18,453 bases of DNA from an uncultured Jannaschia sp. GTDB lineage: Bacteria > Pseudomonadota > Alphaproteobacteria > Rhodobacterales > Rhodobacteraceae. The stretch covers positions 1-18,453 of the forward strand of contig CALFSY010000130.1 of NCBI GenBank assembly GCA_937916365.1. Direction: 5' to 3'. The notes beneath the pieces are model-generated. The model saw nothing but the letters and a program-made list of their open reading frames with translations, had not been told where the DNA came from and did not search any database. A program made the position numbers and the translations under genes. Every line of letters begins with the position of its first letter. Positions within the stretch are counted from its first letter, which is position 1. Below, one piece after another: positions 8,455 to 15,437 of this stretch.

Positions 8455-8468
8455 TACGCGTGTGCGTA
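8455..8468. promoter_or_regulatory. Dyad between divergent peroxiredoxin and flavoprotein genes
   Basis: TACGC and GCGTA flank GTGT in the middle of the 86-bp region between two divergent genes. Its central location suits an operator for both, perhaps redox-responsive given the gene products. The arms are short and I cannot assign it to a regulator family. Confidence 0.25.
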
Positions 8469-8514
8469 GTTATAGGGTGCGCTTTGGTTAGGGGCAATCA
8501 CGGGGCACACGCCG

Positions 8515-9723
8515 ATGCAAAAAATTGTGGTGGTTGGCGCGGGGCAGGCCGGTGCCACTGTCGCCGCAACCTTACGTGGCGAAGGGTTTGAGGGACAGAT
8601 CACGATGTTGGGCGCAGAAACCGCCCCCCCCTATCAACGCCCCCCCCTATCCAAGGGGTATCTGTTGGGCGAGATGCCGCGCGAGCGTCTTTTCCTTCGG
8701 GCGGAAAGTTTTTATGCCGACCAAAACATCGATCTGCGGGTGGGGGTTTCGGCCAACGTGATTGACCGCGCGGCCAAGGTGGTGCGAACGGATGCGGGCG
8801 AATTTTCCTATGATGCGTTGGTTTTAACAACCGGGGCAACACCGCGACGATTGCCGCCTGCGTTAGGGGGCGATTTGGCCGGGGTGCATGTGGTGCGCAC
8901 GTTAGACGATGTTGATCATTTGGCCCCAGAGGTGATCGAGGGCCGACACGCATTGATTGTGGGCGGGGGGTATATCGGGCTTGAGGCCGCCGCCATTTGC
9001 CGCAAACGCGGGTTGCACGTGACGTTGATTGAAACGGCCGATCGTATACTGCAACGGGTTGCAGCGCCTGCAACATCGGCCTATTTCCGCGCCTTGCACG
9101 AAGATCACGGGGTGAATGTGCGCGAAGGGTTGGGTGTCGCGCGCCTTATGGGCACGAATGGCCGGGTGTCCAGCGCGGTTTTATCGGATCTGACGGAAAT
9201 GCCGATTGATCTGGCCGTGATTGGCATTGGCGTTTTACCCAACACAGATGTGGCCGCCGCGGCGGGCTTGGCCATCGGCAATGGTATTGCGGTGGATGTC
9301 TTTGGCCGAACCTCAGACCCGGATGTATATGCCGCTGGTGATTGCGCCAGCTTTCCCTACCGTGGCACCCGCGTGCGGTTAGAAAGCGTGCAAAACGCCA
9401 TAGATCAAGGCGAAATCGTTGCCTGCAACATTTTGGGACAGGCGCGGGCATATGACCCCGTGCCATGGTTTTGGTCAGATCAATATGATGTCAAACTACA
9501 GATCGCGGGGTTAAACACCGGATATGACCGCGTGGTTGTGCGTGATGGCGGCACGGCACGGTCGCATTGGTATTATGCGGGCGATACGTTGTTGGCCGTT
9601 GATGCAATGAACGATCCGCGCGCCTACATGGTTGGTAAACGGTTGCTGGAAGGTGGGCGTAACCCCGACGCAGCTTTGGTGGGGGATGCCACTGTCGACC
9701 TTAAAGGATTGCTGCGGGGGTGA
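8515..9723 (+). CDS. NAD(P)H:ferredoxin reductase-type FAD oxidoreductase
   Basis: This is a class of flavoprotein that moves electrons from NAD(P)H to a small [2Fe-2S] ferredoxin or rubredoxin for P450s or dioxygenases (putidaredoxin/rhodocoxin reductase group). The 402-residue protein has the FAD dinucleotide fold GAGQAG at 8-13, and the YQRPPLSKGYLLGE motif (40-53) typical of this subgroup. The NAD(P) fold GGGYIGLEAA is at 150-159 and the second FAD motif VYAAGDCA at 271-278. A C-terminal domain follows, with WFWSDQYDVKLQIAG. The start ATG at 8515 has only a weak GGGG upstream. Its TGA overlaps the GTG start of rsmD by four bases, implying translational coupling. No partner ferredoxin or oxygenase gene is present nearby, so its electron acceptor is unknown. 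Confidence 0.92.
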   Translation: MQKIVVVGAGQAGATVAATLRGEGFEGQITMLGAETAPPYQRPPLSKGYLLGEMPRERLFLRAESFYADQNIDLRVGVSANVIDRAAKVVRTDAGEFSYDALVLTTGATPRRLPPALGGDLAGVHVVRTLDDVDHLAPEVIEGRHALIVGGGYIGLEAAAICRKRGLHVTLIETADRILQRVAAPATSAYFRALHEDHGVNVREGLGVARLMGTNGRVSSAVLSDLTEMPIDLAVIGIGVLPNTDVAAAAGLAIGNGIAVDVFGRTSDPDVYAAGDCASFPYRGTRVRLESVQNAIDQGEIVACNILGQARAYDPVPWFWSDQYDVKLQIAGLNTGYDRVVVRDGGTARSHWYYAGDTLLAVDAMNDPRAYMVGKRLLEGGRNPDAALVGDATVDLKGLLRG

Positions 9724-10304
9724 GGATTGTAGGCGGGCGCTGGCGCGGCCAAAAATTGGCTGATCTGGGCGACGGTGACGCAAAGGCGCATTTACGGCCA
9801 ACGACCGACCGCGTGCGCGAAAATTTGTTCAATCTGTTGATAAATGGCCGACATGGCAATTTGGTGGCCAATGCGCGGGTGTTGGATTTGTTTGCCGGAA
9901 CCGGGGCTTTGGGGTTAGAGGCGTTAAGCCGGGGCGCGACGTGGGCTACCTTTGTCGATAATGGTTCCACGGCCCAAGGTTTCATCCGGCAAAACATTGC
10001 ACGGTGTGGGGCGGGGCGCATGGCCAAAGTTCTGTGCTGCGATGCCACGGATCTGGGCCGCGGGCGGGCGCATGATTTGGTGTTCGCCGATCCACCCTAT
10101 CATGACAGTGGTGTGGGTGCGGTGGCCATAGAGAAGGCATTAAAATCCGGTTGGATGGGGCCGCGCGCCACCTTACTGTGGGAAACATCAACCCCGCCGA
10201 TTTTACCCGCCGGTTTGGTGGTATTGGATCAGCGGCGCTATGGCCGCGCGATAGTGACATTGGCCGCGCGTGTGATTGATTTAGGGAATTCTGGCACATT
10301 ATGA
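9720..10304 (+). CDS. rsmD: 16S rRNA (guanine966-N2)-methyltransferase RsmD
   Basis: RsmD methylates N2 of G966 in 16S rRNA on the assembling 30S subunit, using S-adenosylmethionine. The 194-residue length is typical. Visible signatures are the N-terminal MRIVGGRWRGQKL, the RPTTDRVRENLFNLL segment (26-40), the SAM-binding DLFAGTGALGLEALSRGA loop (56-73), and the catalytic DPPY at 124-127. The start is GTG at 9720, overlapping the stop codon of the upstream flavoprotein gene, so it probably relies on that gene for translation. The pairing with a redox gene is probably positional, not functional. Confidence 0.95.
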   Translation: MRIVGGRWRGQKLADLGDGDAKAHLRPTTDRVRENLFNLLINGRHGNLVANARVLDLFAGTGALGLEALSRGATWATFVDNGSTAQGFIRQNIARCGAGRMAKVLCCDATDLGRGRAHDLVFADPPYHDSGVGAVAIEKALKSGWMGPRATLLWETSTPPILPAGLVVLDQRRYGRAIVTLAARVIDLGNSGTL

Positions 10305-10387
10305 CGCCAAATAAAGGCCATATTGGGCGCGATGCCTGCGTAAGTTTTAGGCGGATTGCAAAGCATCCCTCGAAACCTTTCACGCAG

Positions 10388-10410
10388 TTTAGGGTATAAA
10401 TATACCTAAA
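10388..10410. promoter_or_regulatory. Near-perfect AT-rich palindrome upstream of the HTH regulator gene
   Basis: TTTAGG (10388-10393) and TATA (10395-10398) are mirrored by TATA (10401-10404) and CCTAAA (10405-10410), with a single extra G at 10394 and AA at the centre. It lies about 125 bp upstream of the regulator start, in an AT-rich stretch that probably holds the promoter. A second dyad, ATATTC (10462-10467) with GAATAT (10474-10479), lies 57 bp upstream of the start. Either could be an autoregulatory operator for the HTH protein. Confidence 0.45.
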
Positions 10411-10536
10411 AGCATAAATTCTACGCTAAATCCAAAAATTTATTTTGATAATTAACCATAAATATTCCCATAAGAATATGGCCAAAATTCCAAATGGAAA
10501 GTGGATTTGTTGGCCCGATCCCGGGAAACTTAGACC

Positions 10537-11136
10537 ATGACCAAAAATGTTCGAGATCGTATCGTCGCTGCCATGGAACGGCGGGGTATTACCGCCGCAG
10601 AGTTGGCGCGCCGTGCCAACGTCAGCTATAACGTTGTGACCAAATTACGCCATCGGCCGGATTCGTCCACCTCGGCCGAAAACGCTGAAAAACTTTTGGC
10701 GGTTTTACAGGCCGATGCCGATTTTTCATCACCTATTTTGGGTGGTGGCCCACCGCCGCCTACTGTGGAAGGCTTCGCCGAATTTGGTATTGGCCCCTGG
10801 ACGCCGCGCAATCCGATGAATGCGCGCACTATCGTTTCCTTGTTAGCGCCGCGTGCCGCCCATCCGGCAACATATCTGTTGTCGCAACCGATCCACCAAT
10901 TTTATTTAGATGCTGGGGACGTTTTAATCATTGATTTGAAAGGCGCGCCTAAAAATGGCGATCTGGTTATTGCGAGCAGAGTTGATAATGATATGGGCGA
11001 TGCCGAAACGATTATTGGGCGGCTTATCACGCCGCATATTGTTCCGCCGGGGGTGGGCGAACCACCTTGGCTGATCGACAGCACGATCACGATTCGTGGA
11101 CCGGTGATTTCATCTTTTCGTAACCCCGATCAATAA
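10537..11136 (+). CDS. XRE-type HTH regulator with degenerate S24/LexA-like C-terminal domain
   Basis: This is probably a DNA-binding transcriptional regulator. Residues about 5-58 form a helix-turn-helix of the Cro/CI type (MERRGITAAELARRANVS, then YNVVTKLRHR as the recognition region). A Gly/Pro-rich linker (69-76) leads to a C-terminal domain around 115-195. Its AGDVLIIDLKGAPKNGDLVIAS pattern resembles the beta-strand core of S24 peptidase-type repressors. The Ser of the usual SM motif and the following catalytic Lys are not present at the expected places (IHQFY and ETIIGRL instead). It is therefore unlikely to self-cleave and may sense a ligand or only dimerise. The ATG at 10537 lacks a strong Shine-Dalgarno. 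Strong dyads lie upstream and no phage genes accompany it. The regulated genes are unknown. Confidence 0.75.
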   Translation: MTKNVRDRIVAAMERRGITAAELARRANVSYNVVTKLRHRPDSSTSAENAEKLLAVLQADADFSSPILGGGPPPPTVEGFAEFGIGPWTPRNPMNARTIVSLLAPRAAHPATYLLSQPIHQFYLDAGDVLIIDLKGAPKNGDLVIASRVDNDMGDAETIIGRLITPHIVPPGVGEPPWLIDSTITIRGPVISSFRNPDQ

Positions 11137-11815
11137 AGGCATAAAATATCTGCGCACGCCCACCACCCCGCGTTAAGCCATTTCACAACAGGTCTGAACG
11201 CCGTGATTGTGTGACATGCACATATATTTAAATCTTACCTACACTACATAGGATTACGACATATCCCCATGCACATGTTGTGGGCGCACATTGAATACGA
11301 TACCACCACACATATGACCTTCATGCGCAAAGATTAACGCAATAAAGGCAAAAATTAATTGTCTTTTTGAAGTCTTATTTCTGGCCTATCAGCATCTAAT
11401 TGGAAAGATTTATTTTCTTTCTGGTGCGATGTTGCATTATGTCCACACATTTGCCCACGCATCTTATAATATCGCGCGCACGGACCGAACATGCCATTTA
11501 CGGTTTACAGTGCTATCTGTGCGGGGAATGTATCGTTGTTCATCCGGTTAAACCAACCATCGTTTGGTTTGTGTATTACCGTATGTGCCCCCAAACGCCC
11601 CACATCTAGCACCTCAACAATCGGTGCAGATGTTCCCCATATCGCGCGCCCGTGCCAATATGAGTATATCGCAGCTGGCCTACAGGATTGGAACAGGCTA
11701 TCCTTCTGCATAGAGGCCCCGCCTTATTCGTCTTTTCCTCCTGCTAGTGCACAGAACAACAAGACATTTTTGACAGCTAAACCGAGGTCAGTTCAACACT
11801 GACTGGAGAAACAAA
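11137..11815. other. 679-bp intergenic region without a recognisable gene
   Basis: The stretch between the HTH regulator and manC contains only short open frames whose products look like no family I know and have cysteine- and histidine-rich, non-coding-like composition. Structured elements visible are a 7-bp hairpin (AAACCAA 11550-11556, TTGGTTT 11564-11570) and two copies of TATCGCGCGC (near 11470 and 11640). The TTGACA and hairpin next to manC are listed separately. The first 250 bp are AT-rich. It could hold regulatory DNA, a small RNA or decayed coding sequence. Confidence 0.5.
11770..11808 (+). promoter_or_regulatory. manC leader: TTGACA box, hairpin and ribosome binding site
   Basis: A perfect TTGACA (11770-11775) lies 40 bp upstream of the manC start, but only a poor -10 match follows at the correct spacing. 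A 6-bp dyad, GTCAGT (11787-11792) and ACTGAC (11798-11803), ends one base before the GGAG Shine-Dalgarno (11805-11808; 7 nt to ATG). If transcribed, the hairpin sits directly against the ribosome binding site. If not, the dyad could be an operator over the promoter. Confidence 0.35.
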
Positions 11816-13249
11816 ATGATTATTCCTGTTATCTTGGCCGGTGGGTCCGGCACACGCCTTTGGCCCGCCTCGCGCAAAAGCTATCCAAAACAATTTACAC
11901 GGCTGGCCGGTGGGCCCAGTTTGTTTTGCGAAACCATCGCCCGTTTCCAAGGGCCGGAATTTGCCGCCCCCACCGTGGTCACCGACACGGAATTTCGGTT
12001 CATTGCCGCCGAACAGTTGGAAGAATGCGGTGTAGCCAAATCCGATATCGTGTTAGAATCCCAAGGGCGCAATACAGCACCGGCCATTTTGTCGGCCGCT
12101 TTGTTGCACGAAGGCACGCCCGACGCCATTTTGTTGGTCGCCCCGTCCGATCACAAGATCACAGACAACGCTGCCTTTGCCCGGGCGGTGCAGGCCGGGA
12201 CAGACGCCGCCCGCGACGGCAAAATCGTAACCTTTGGTATTACCCCATCAAGCCCCGAAACCGGCTATGGGTATCTTGAAACCACCGAAGCACCGGAAAT
12301 TGGGCAACCACAGTCGCTTAAATCTTTCGTCGAAAAACCCGATACGGCCCTGGCTGAAAAATTGTTCAAAGGTGGCCGTCATCTGTGGAACGCAGGCATT
12401 TTCATGTTCCGCGTTAGCGTCATCATTGAAACGTTTGAAGTTTTGGCCCCCCGTCTTGTCATGCCGTGCCGCGCCGCGGTGGCCGCAGGAACCGAAGATC
12501 TGGATTTTTTCCGCCTAGGGGCCGAGGCATACGCCCGGTGCGAAGACATTTCGATCGACTATGCCATTATGGAGGCGGCTGAGGCGCTGCATGTTGTGCC
12601 GGTTGATTTTGATTGGTCAGATTTGGGGTCATGGCGCGCGGTTCACGCCACCGCCGAAAAGGACGGGGCCGATAATGCGTTGATCGGGGCCGCCACGCAA
12701 ATTGGGTGTCACAACACGCTTTTGCGGTCCGATAATCCGGATACGCGCATCGTGGGATTGGGGCTGGACAACATTGCCGCCATCGCCGCGGGGGATGCGA
12801 TCTTGGTGGCAAATATGGACGATAGCGAACGTGTAAAAGACGTTGTGGCCGAACTAAAACTGCAAAATGTGCCCCAGGCCGAAGGGTTTCGCCAATGCCA
12901 CCGCCCCTGGGGGCATTACGAAACCCTATCGTTAGGCCCGCGTTTTCAGGTAAAGCGCATCGTGGTGAAACCGGGCGGTCAGCTTAGCTTGCAAAGCCAC
13001 CTGCACCGCGCCGAACATTGGGTCGTGGTCGAAGGCACAGCCACAGTCACAATCGACGATGATGTAAAATTATTGTCTGAAAACCAATCGGTTTACATCC
13101 CGCTTGGCGCGATCCACCGCCTTGAAAACAAGGGCAAGGTTCCGTTGACATTGATTGAGGTTCAATCGGTCGCCTACCTGGGCGAAGACGATATTATTCG
13201 TTATGAAGACGCCTATGCTCGCGCTCCGGAATCTGTCAAAGCAGGGTGA
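11816..13249 (+). CDS. manC: Bifunctional mannose-1-phosphate guanylyltransferase / mannose-6-phosphate isomerase
   Basis: The enzyme makes GDP-mannose from mannose-1-phosphate and GTP, and through its second domain interconverts fructose-6-phosphate and mannose-6-phosphate. It feeds cell-surface polysaccharides and GDP-sugar derivatives in the cytoplasm. The 477-residue length fits the type II bifunctional family. The N-terminal nucleotidyltransferase has LAGGSGTRLWPASRKSYPKQF (7-27), the QGRNTAPA region (83-90), VAPSDH (108-113) and FVEKP (171-175). The C-terminal cupin has RPWGHYETL near 363 and the metal-binding QSHLHRAEHW near 393-402. GGAG 7 nt upstream supports the ATG. Unusually, no other sugar-nucleotide or polysaccharide gene is adjacent, so it looks like a stand-alone gene. 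Confidence 0.96.
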   Translation: MIIPVILAGGSGTRLWPASRKSYPKQFTRLAGGPSLFCETIARFQGPEFAAPTVVTDTEFRFIAAEQLEECGVAKSDIVLESQGRNTAPAILSAALLHEGTPDAILLVAPSDHKITDNAAFARAVQAGTDAARDGKIVTFGITPSSPETGYGYLETTEAPEIGQPQSLKSFVEKPDTALAEKLFKGGRHLWNAGIFMFRVSVIIETFEVLAPRLVMPCRAAVAAGTEDLDFFRLGAEAYARCEDISIDYAIMEAAEALHVVPVDFDWSDLGSWRAVHATAEKDGADNALIGAATQIGCHNTLLRSDNPDTRIVGLGLDNIAAIAAGDAILVANMDDSERVKDVVAELKLQNVPQAEGFRQCHRPWGHYETLSLGPRFQVKRIVVKPGGQLSLQSHLHRAEHWVVVEGTATVTIDDDVKLLSENQSVYIPLGAIHRLENKGKVPLTLIEVQSVAYLGEDDIIRYEDAYARAPESVKAG

Positions 13250-13287
13250 TATGTTATCGGCATTTGAAAAATCTTTTGGGGCTTATG

Positions 13288-13321
13288 CCATCGCCCACGG
13301 AACCAAACCAGTGGGCGATGG
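13288..13321. terminator. 11-bp stem hairpin between convergent manC and VOC genes
   Basis: CCATCGCCCAC (13288-13298) and GTGGGCGATGG (13311-13321) form a perfect 11-bp stem around a 12-nt loop. AATCTT (13270-13275) and AAGATT (13322-13327) can add a second helix across a 12-nt bulge. It sits in the gap between two convergent genes, where a bidirectional terminator is expected. It lacks a T-run directly after the stem on either strand, so it is not a textbook intrinsic terminator. Confidence 0.5.
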
Positions 13322-13366
13322 AAGATTGATTAAAGGCAAAACAAAAAATATCCTATGAACGATATG

Positions 13367-13897
13367 TTATGTCGTATGGTTAAGGGGGCCAGATTCTGAT
13401 TGATCTTTGCGGTGCACGGCCAGTTGCAATAAATCGTCAAGGTCCAATCGTTTCGTGACCATGGCCAAAGCCCCGTCTGATGTTTGGGGCCATTGGTTAC
13501 GGGGATGATCGACATAAAGTTCGATACCGTTGCCATCCGGATCGCGGAAATAGACCGCCTGTGAAACGCCATGATCCGATGCACCATCTAACGGAACGCC
13601 TGCATCAATCACATTTTGCACCGCATCGGCAAGGTGTTGACGTGTGGGATATAAAAATGCGGCATGAAACAACCCTGTCATGCCCTGCGCAGGGGTTACG
13701 CCGCCTTTGCTGAACCATGTGTTCAACGCGACATGATGGTGATACCCGCCTGCAGACAAAAACGCGGCTTGATCGCCCATCTTTTGCCGAAGTTTAAGCC
13801 CCAGAACATCGCGGTAAAACGCGATGGATTTGTCTAGGTCTGAGACTTTCAAGTGAATATGACCCACTGAAAGGCCGTCTGGTGCATGATATGCCAT
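13367..13897 (-). CDS. VOC-superfamily protein, extradiol dioxygenase/glyoxalase-like
   Basis: This is a metal-dependent enzyme of the vicinal oxygen chelate superfamily, related to CatE-like catechol 2,3-dioxygenases. The ATG at 13897 is fixed by an excellent AGGAGGTG about 6 nt upstream; an extension to 13933 lacks one. The 176-residue protein has two beta-alpha-beta modules: GHIHLKVSDLDKSIAFYRDVLGL at 12-34 and FRDPDGNGIELYVD at 117-130. Probable metal ligands are His13, His78 (in LFHAAFLYP) and Glu126. The GYHHHVALNTW stretch (51-61) is typical of the CatE-like group. About 35 residues at the C-terminus extend beyond the fold. The substrate is not deducible; aromatic-ring cleavage is likely but not certain, since neighbours are not aromatic catabolic genes. 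Confidence 0.88.
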   Translation of the reverse strand: MAYHAPDGLSVGHIHLKVSDLDKSIAFYRDVLGLKLRQKMGDQAAFLSAGGYHHHVALNTWFSKGGVTPAQGMTGLFHAAFLYPTRQHLADAVQNVIDAGVPLDGASDHGVSQAVYFRDPDGNGIELYVDHPRNQWPQTSDGALAMVTKRLDLDDLLQLAVHRKDQSESGPLNHTT

Positions 13898-14062
13898 TGG
13901 AACACCTCCTTGGCCTTTAGATATAACCATCACCGCAAGTGTGAAAATATGCGCAAAAAATCATATAATGTGCATAAATGCGTGTTGGTTGACGTGTGTT
14001 TTTGATGAAATCAATTTCAGCCCAGTTTTCATTCGCGCGTCATTTCCCGGGCCCCCATACCC

Positions 14063-14088
14063 GTATTGCGCACATGTATTGCGCACAT
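14063..14088. repeat. Perfect tandem 13-bp direct repeat
   Basis: GTATTGCGCACAT occurs twice back to back (14063-14075 and 14076-14088) with no mismatch. Each copy contains TGCGCA, itself a 6-bp palindrome. It lies about 170 bp upstream of the FIST start, so it could be a pair of binding sites on nearly the same helical face or a recent slippage duplication. Confidence 0.9.
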
Positions 14089-14175
14089 AGAGGTTTCTAA
14101 AAAACGTTCGGCTGTAAATTTGTCATTCGCTATACGTCTTTGATATACGAATGTTTTATGGCTGACCTATCCTTT

Positions 14176-14193
14176 GGTATAGCGCGCTATACC
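14176..14193. promoter_or_regulatory. Perfect 18-bp palindrome upstream of FIST operon, candidate operator
   Basis: GGTATAGCGCGCTATACC is identical to its own reverse complement. It ends 64 bp before the FIST start codon. Its length and symmetry suit a dimeric regulator, such as the response regulator encoded at the end of the same operon. The half-site GGTATA/TATACC also occurs, with a 2-nt centre, in the palindrome near 10393-10406. Confidence 0.6.
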
Positions 14194-14257
14194 TATGGGC
14201 TCGCCGATTGACCGATATTTAACATACATAACCTTTAGATATGATTGCGAGGGTCCA

Positions 14258-15403
14258 ATGAAAATCACCACCTATAGCGCCCAATCCGCCCAGGATATGG
14301 CAAACATTTTGGCACAACATGCGTTTCAATTTGTATCGGTGCATATGAATTGCGCCCTGGATGCCGCCCCCTTACGCGATCTGTCGCATATTCCCGCCCT
14401 GCATGGCGCGACCTCGTGCTTGGGCGCGATGACGAATGTGGGCACCAATAATGGGGTGGTTGCCTTTGCCATCGACGATGCCGAAGGCGCTTATGGCACT
14501 GCCATGGTGCCCTACGAAAACGATCCGCAAGAAGCCGCGCGCCAGGCCACGCTAAAGGCCTTGTCGCGCGCCGACCGCATGGGGGAACGGCCAGAAATTA
14601 TTTGGGTATCGGGCACCCCAGGTGTGGAAGAGGCCGTTTTGGCCGGGATCGAATCGGTCACCGGAACCGATGTGCCCATCATCGGCGGAAGTGCCGCCGA
14701 CAACAGTGTCGCGGGCGATTGGTTTGTATTCGACGACACCTTGCACAGCCAGGCGGGCGTTGTCGTTTCGGTTCTGTTTCCATCGGCACCTGTTTCATTT
14801 GCCTATCAAAACGGGTATTCGCCCACGGCCCATTCCGGTGTTGTCACCCAGGTCGAAGGCCGCCGGATTAAACAAATTGATGGCCGCCCGGCCCTAGACG
14901 TTTACAGCGGCTGGACCGGCGGGCAGGTTGTCGCCGACCCCGCCATGACGGAACCGCAAACAATACTATCGGCCAGCACGCTATGGCCGCTTGGGCGCGA
15001 AATTGCCCAAGTGGGCGATGTGCCCTTTTACCTGTTGGCCCATCCCGCCATGGCGCAAATGGGTGGCGAAATGGATTTGTTCGCCACCGTCGATCAGGGC
15101 GAAACCCTAACGTTGATGTCTGGCACAATCGAAGGTCTGGTCGATCGCGCGGGGCGGGTGGCCACGCTTGCCCGCGCCTCGGGCCGCGCGGCGGACCGGC
15201 CCATTGCCGGCGCTTTGATGATTTATTGCGGGGGCTGCATGTTGACCGTGCGTGATGAATTGCCCAAAGTGGTCAAAGGTGTTGATGCCGCGCTGGATGG
15301 TGCGCCCTTTGCCGGGGCCTTTACCTTTGGGGAACAAGGGGCCCTGGTGGGGGCCGGAAACCGGCATGGCAATCTGATGATTTCGTGCATCGTGTTTGGG
15401 TAA
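14258..15403 (+). CDS. FIST-domain sensor protein, NosP-like
   Basis: FIST (FIST_N plus FIST_C) proteins are soluble sensory modules. The NosP branch binds haem and nitric oxide and controls a kinase encoded next to it. The ATG at 14258 has GAGGG 4-5 nt upstream and gives 381 residues; an in-frame extension to 14195 overlaps the palindrome and is rejected. FIST_N is recognisable from GATSCLGAMTNVG (50-62), IIWVSGTPGVEEAVLAGI and VPIIGGSAAD (139-148). FIST_C is recognisable from GALMIYCGGCMLTV (318-331), which includes a CxxC at 324-327, and the terminal FAGAFTFGEQGALVG. There is no transmembrane segment or signal peptide. The kinase gene starts 34 bp downstream, matching the NosP-kinase arrangement. 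Haem binding is inferred from family and context; I cannot assign the ligand residue. Confidence 0.87.
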   Translation: MKITTYSAQSAQDMANILAQHAFQFVSVHMNCALDAAPLRDLSHIPALHGATSCLGAMTNVGTNNGVVAFAIDDAEGAYGTAMVPYENDPQEAARQATLKALSRADRMGERPEIIWVSGTPGVEEAVLAGIESVTGTDVPIIGGSAADNSVAGDWFVFDDTLHSQAGVVVSVLFPSAPVSFAYQNGYSPTAHSGVVTQVEGRRIKQIDGRPALDVYSGWTGGQVVADPAMTEPQTILSASTLWPLGREIAQVGDVPFYLLAHPAMAQMGGEMDLFATVDQGETLTLMSGTIEGLVDRAGRVATLARASGRAADRPIAGALMIYCGGCMLTVRDELPKVVKGVDAALDGAPFAGAFTFGEQGALVGAGNRHGNLMISCIVFG

Positions 15404-15437
15404 AGTGTTTGGATAAACATAATCCGGAGCCTTTGTG

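Larger units (their letters stand above)
13898..14257. promoter_or_regulatory. 360-bp divergent promoter region of VOC gene and FIST-kinase operon
   Basis: The region between the divergent VOC gene and FIST gene holds no gene-like open frame. It contains the VOC Shine-Dalgarno, an AT-rich part near 13940-13985, the 13-bp tandem repeat at 14063-14088, a pair of TATACG direct repeats around 14130-14150, and the 18-bp palindrome at 14176-14193. I could not place a convincing -35/-10 pair for the FIST operon. Confidence 0.6.

Noticed and set aside
10537..11136. CI-like regulator as evidence for a prophage
   Set aside because: No integrase, structural, lysis or attachment-site features occur around it; flanking genes are housekeeping.
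11550..11570. AAACCAA/TTGGTTT hairpin as a terminator
   Set aside because: The stem is AT-rich with only two G-C pairs, has no T-run and no upstream gene end nearby.
11400..11802. Two overlapping plus-strand open frames of 69 and 103 codons
   Set aside because: Products match no family I know, have irregular Cys/His/Pro-rich composition and no ribosome binding site; they look like chance open frames in intergenic DNA.
14195..14257. Upstream in-frame start that would lengthen the FIST protein by 21 residues
   Set aside because: It has no Shine-Dalgarno and abuts the 18-bp palindrome; ATG 14258 has GAGGG at good spacing and begins where family members begin.
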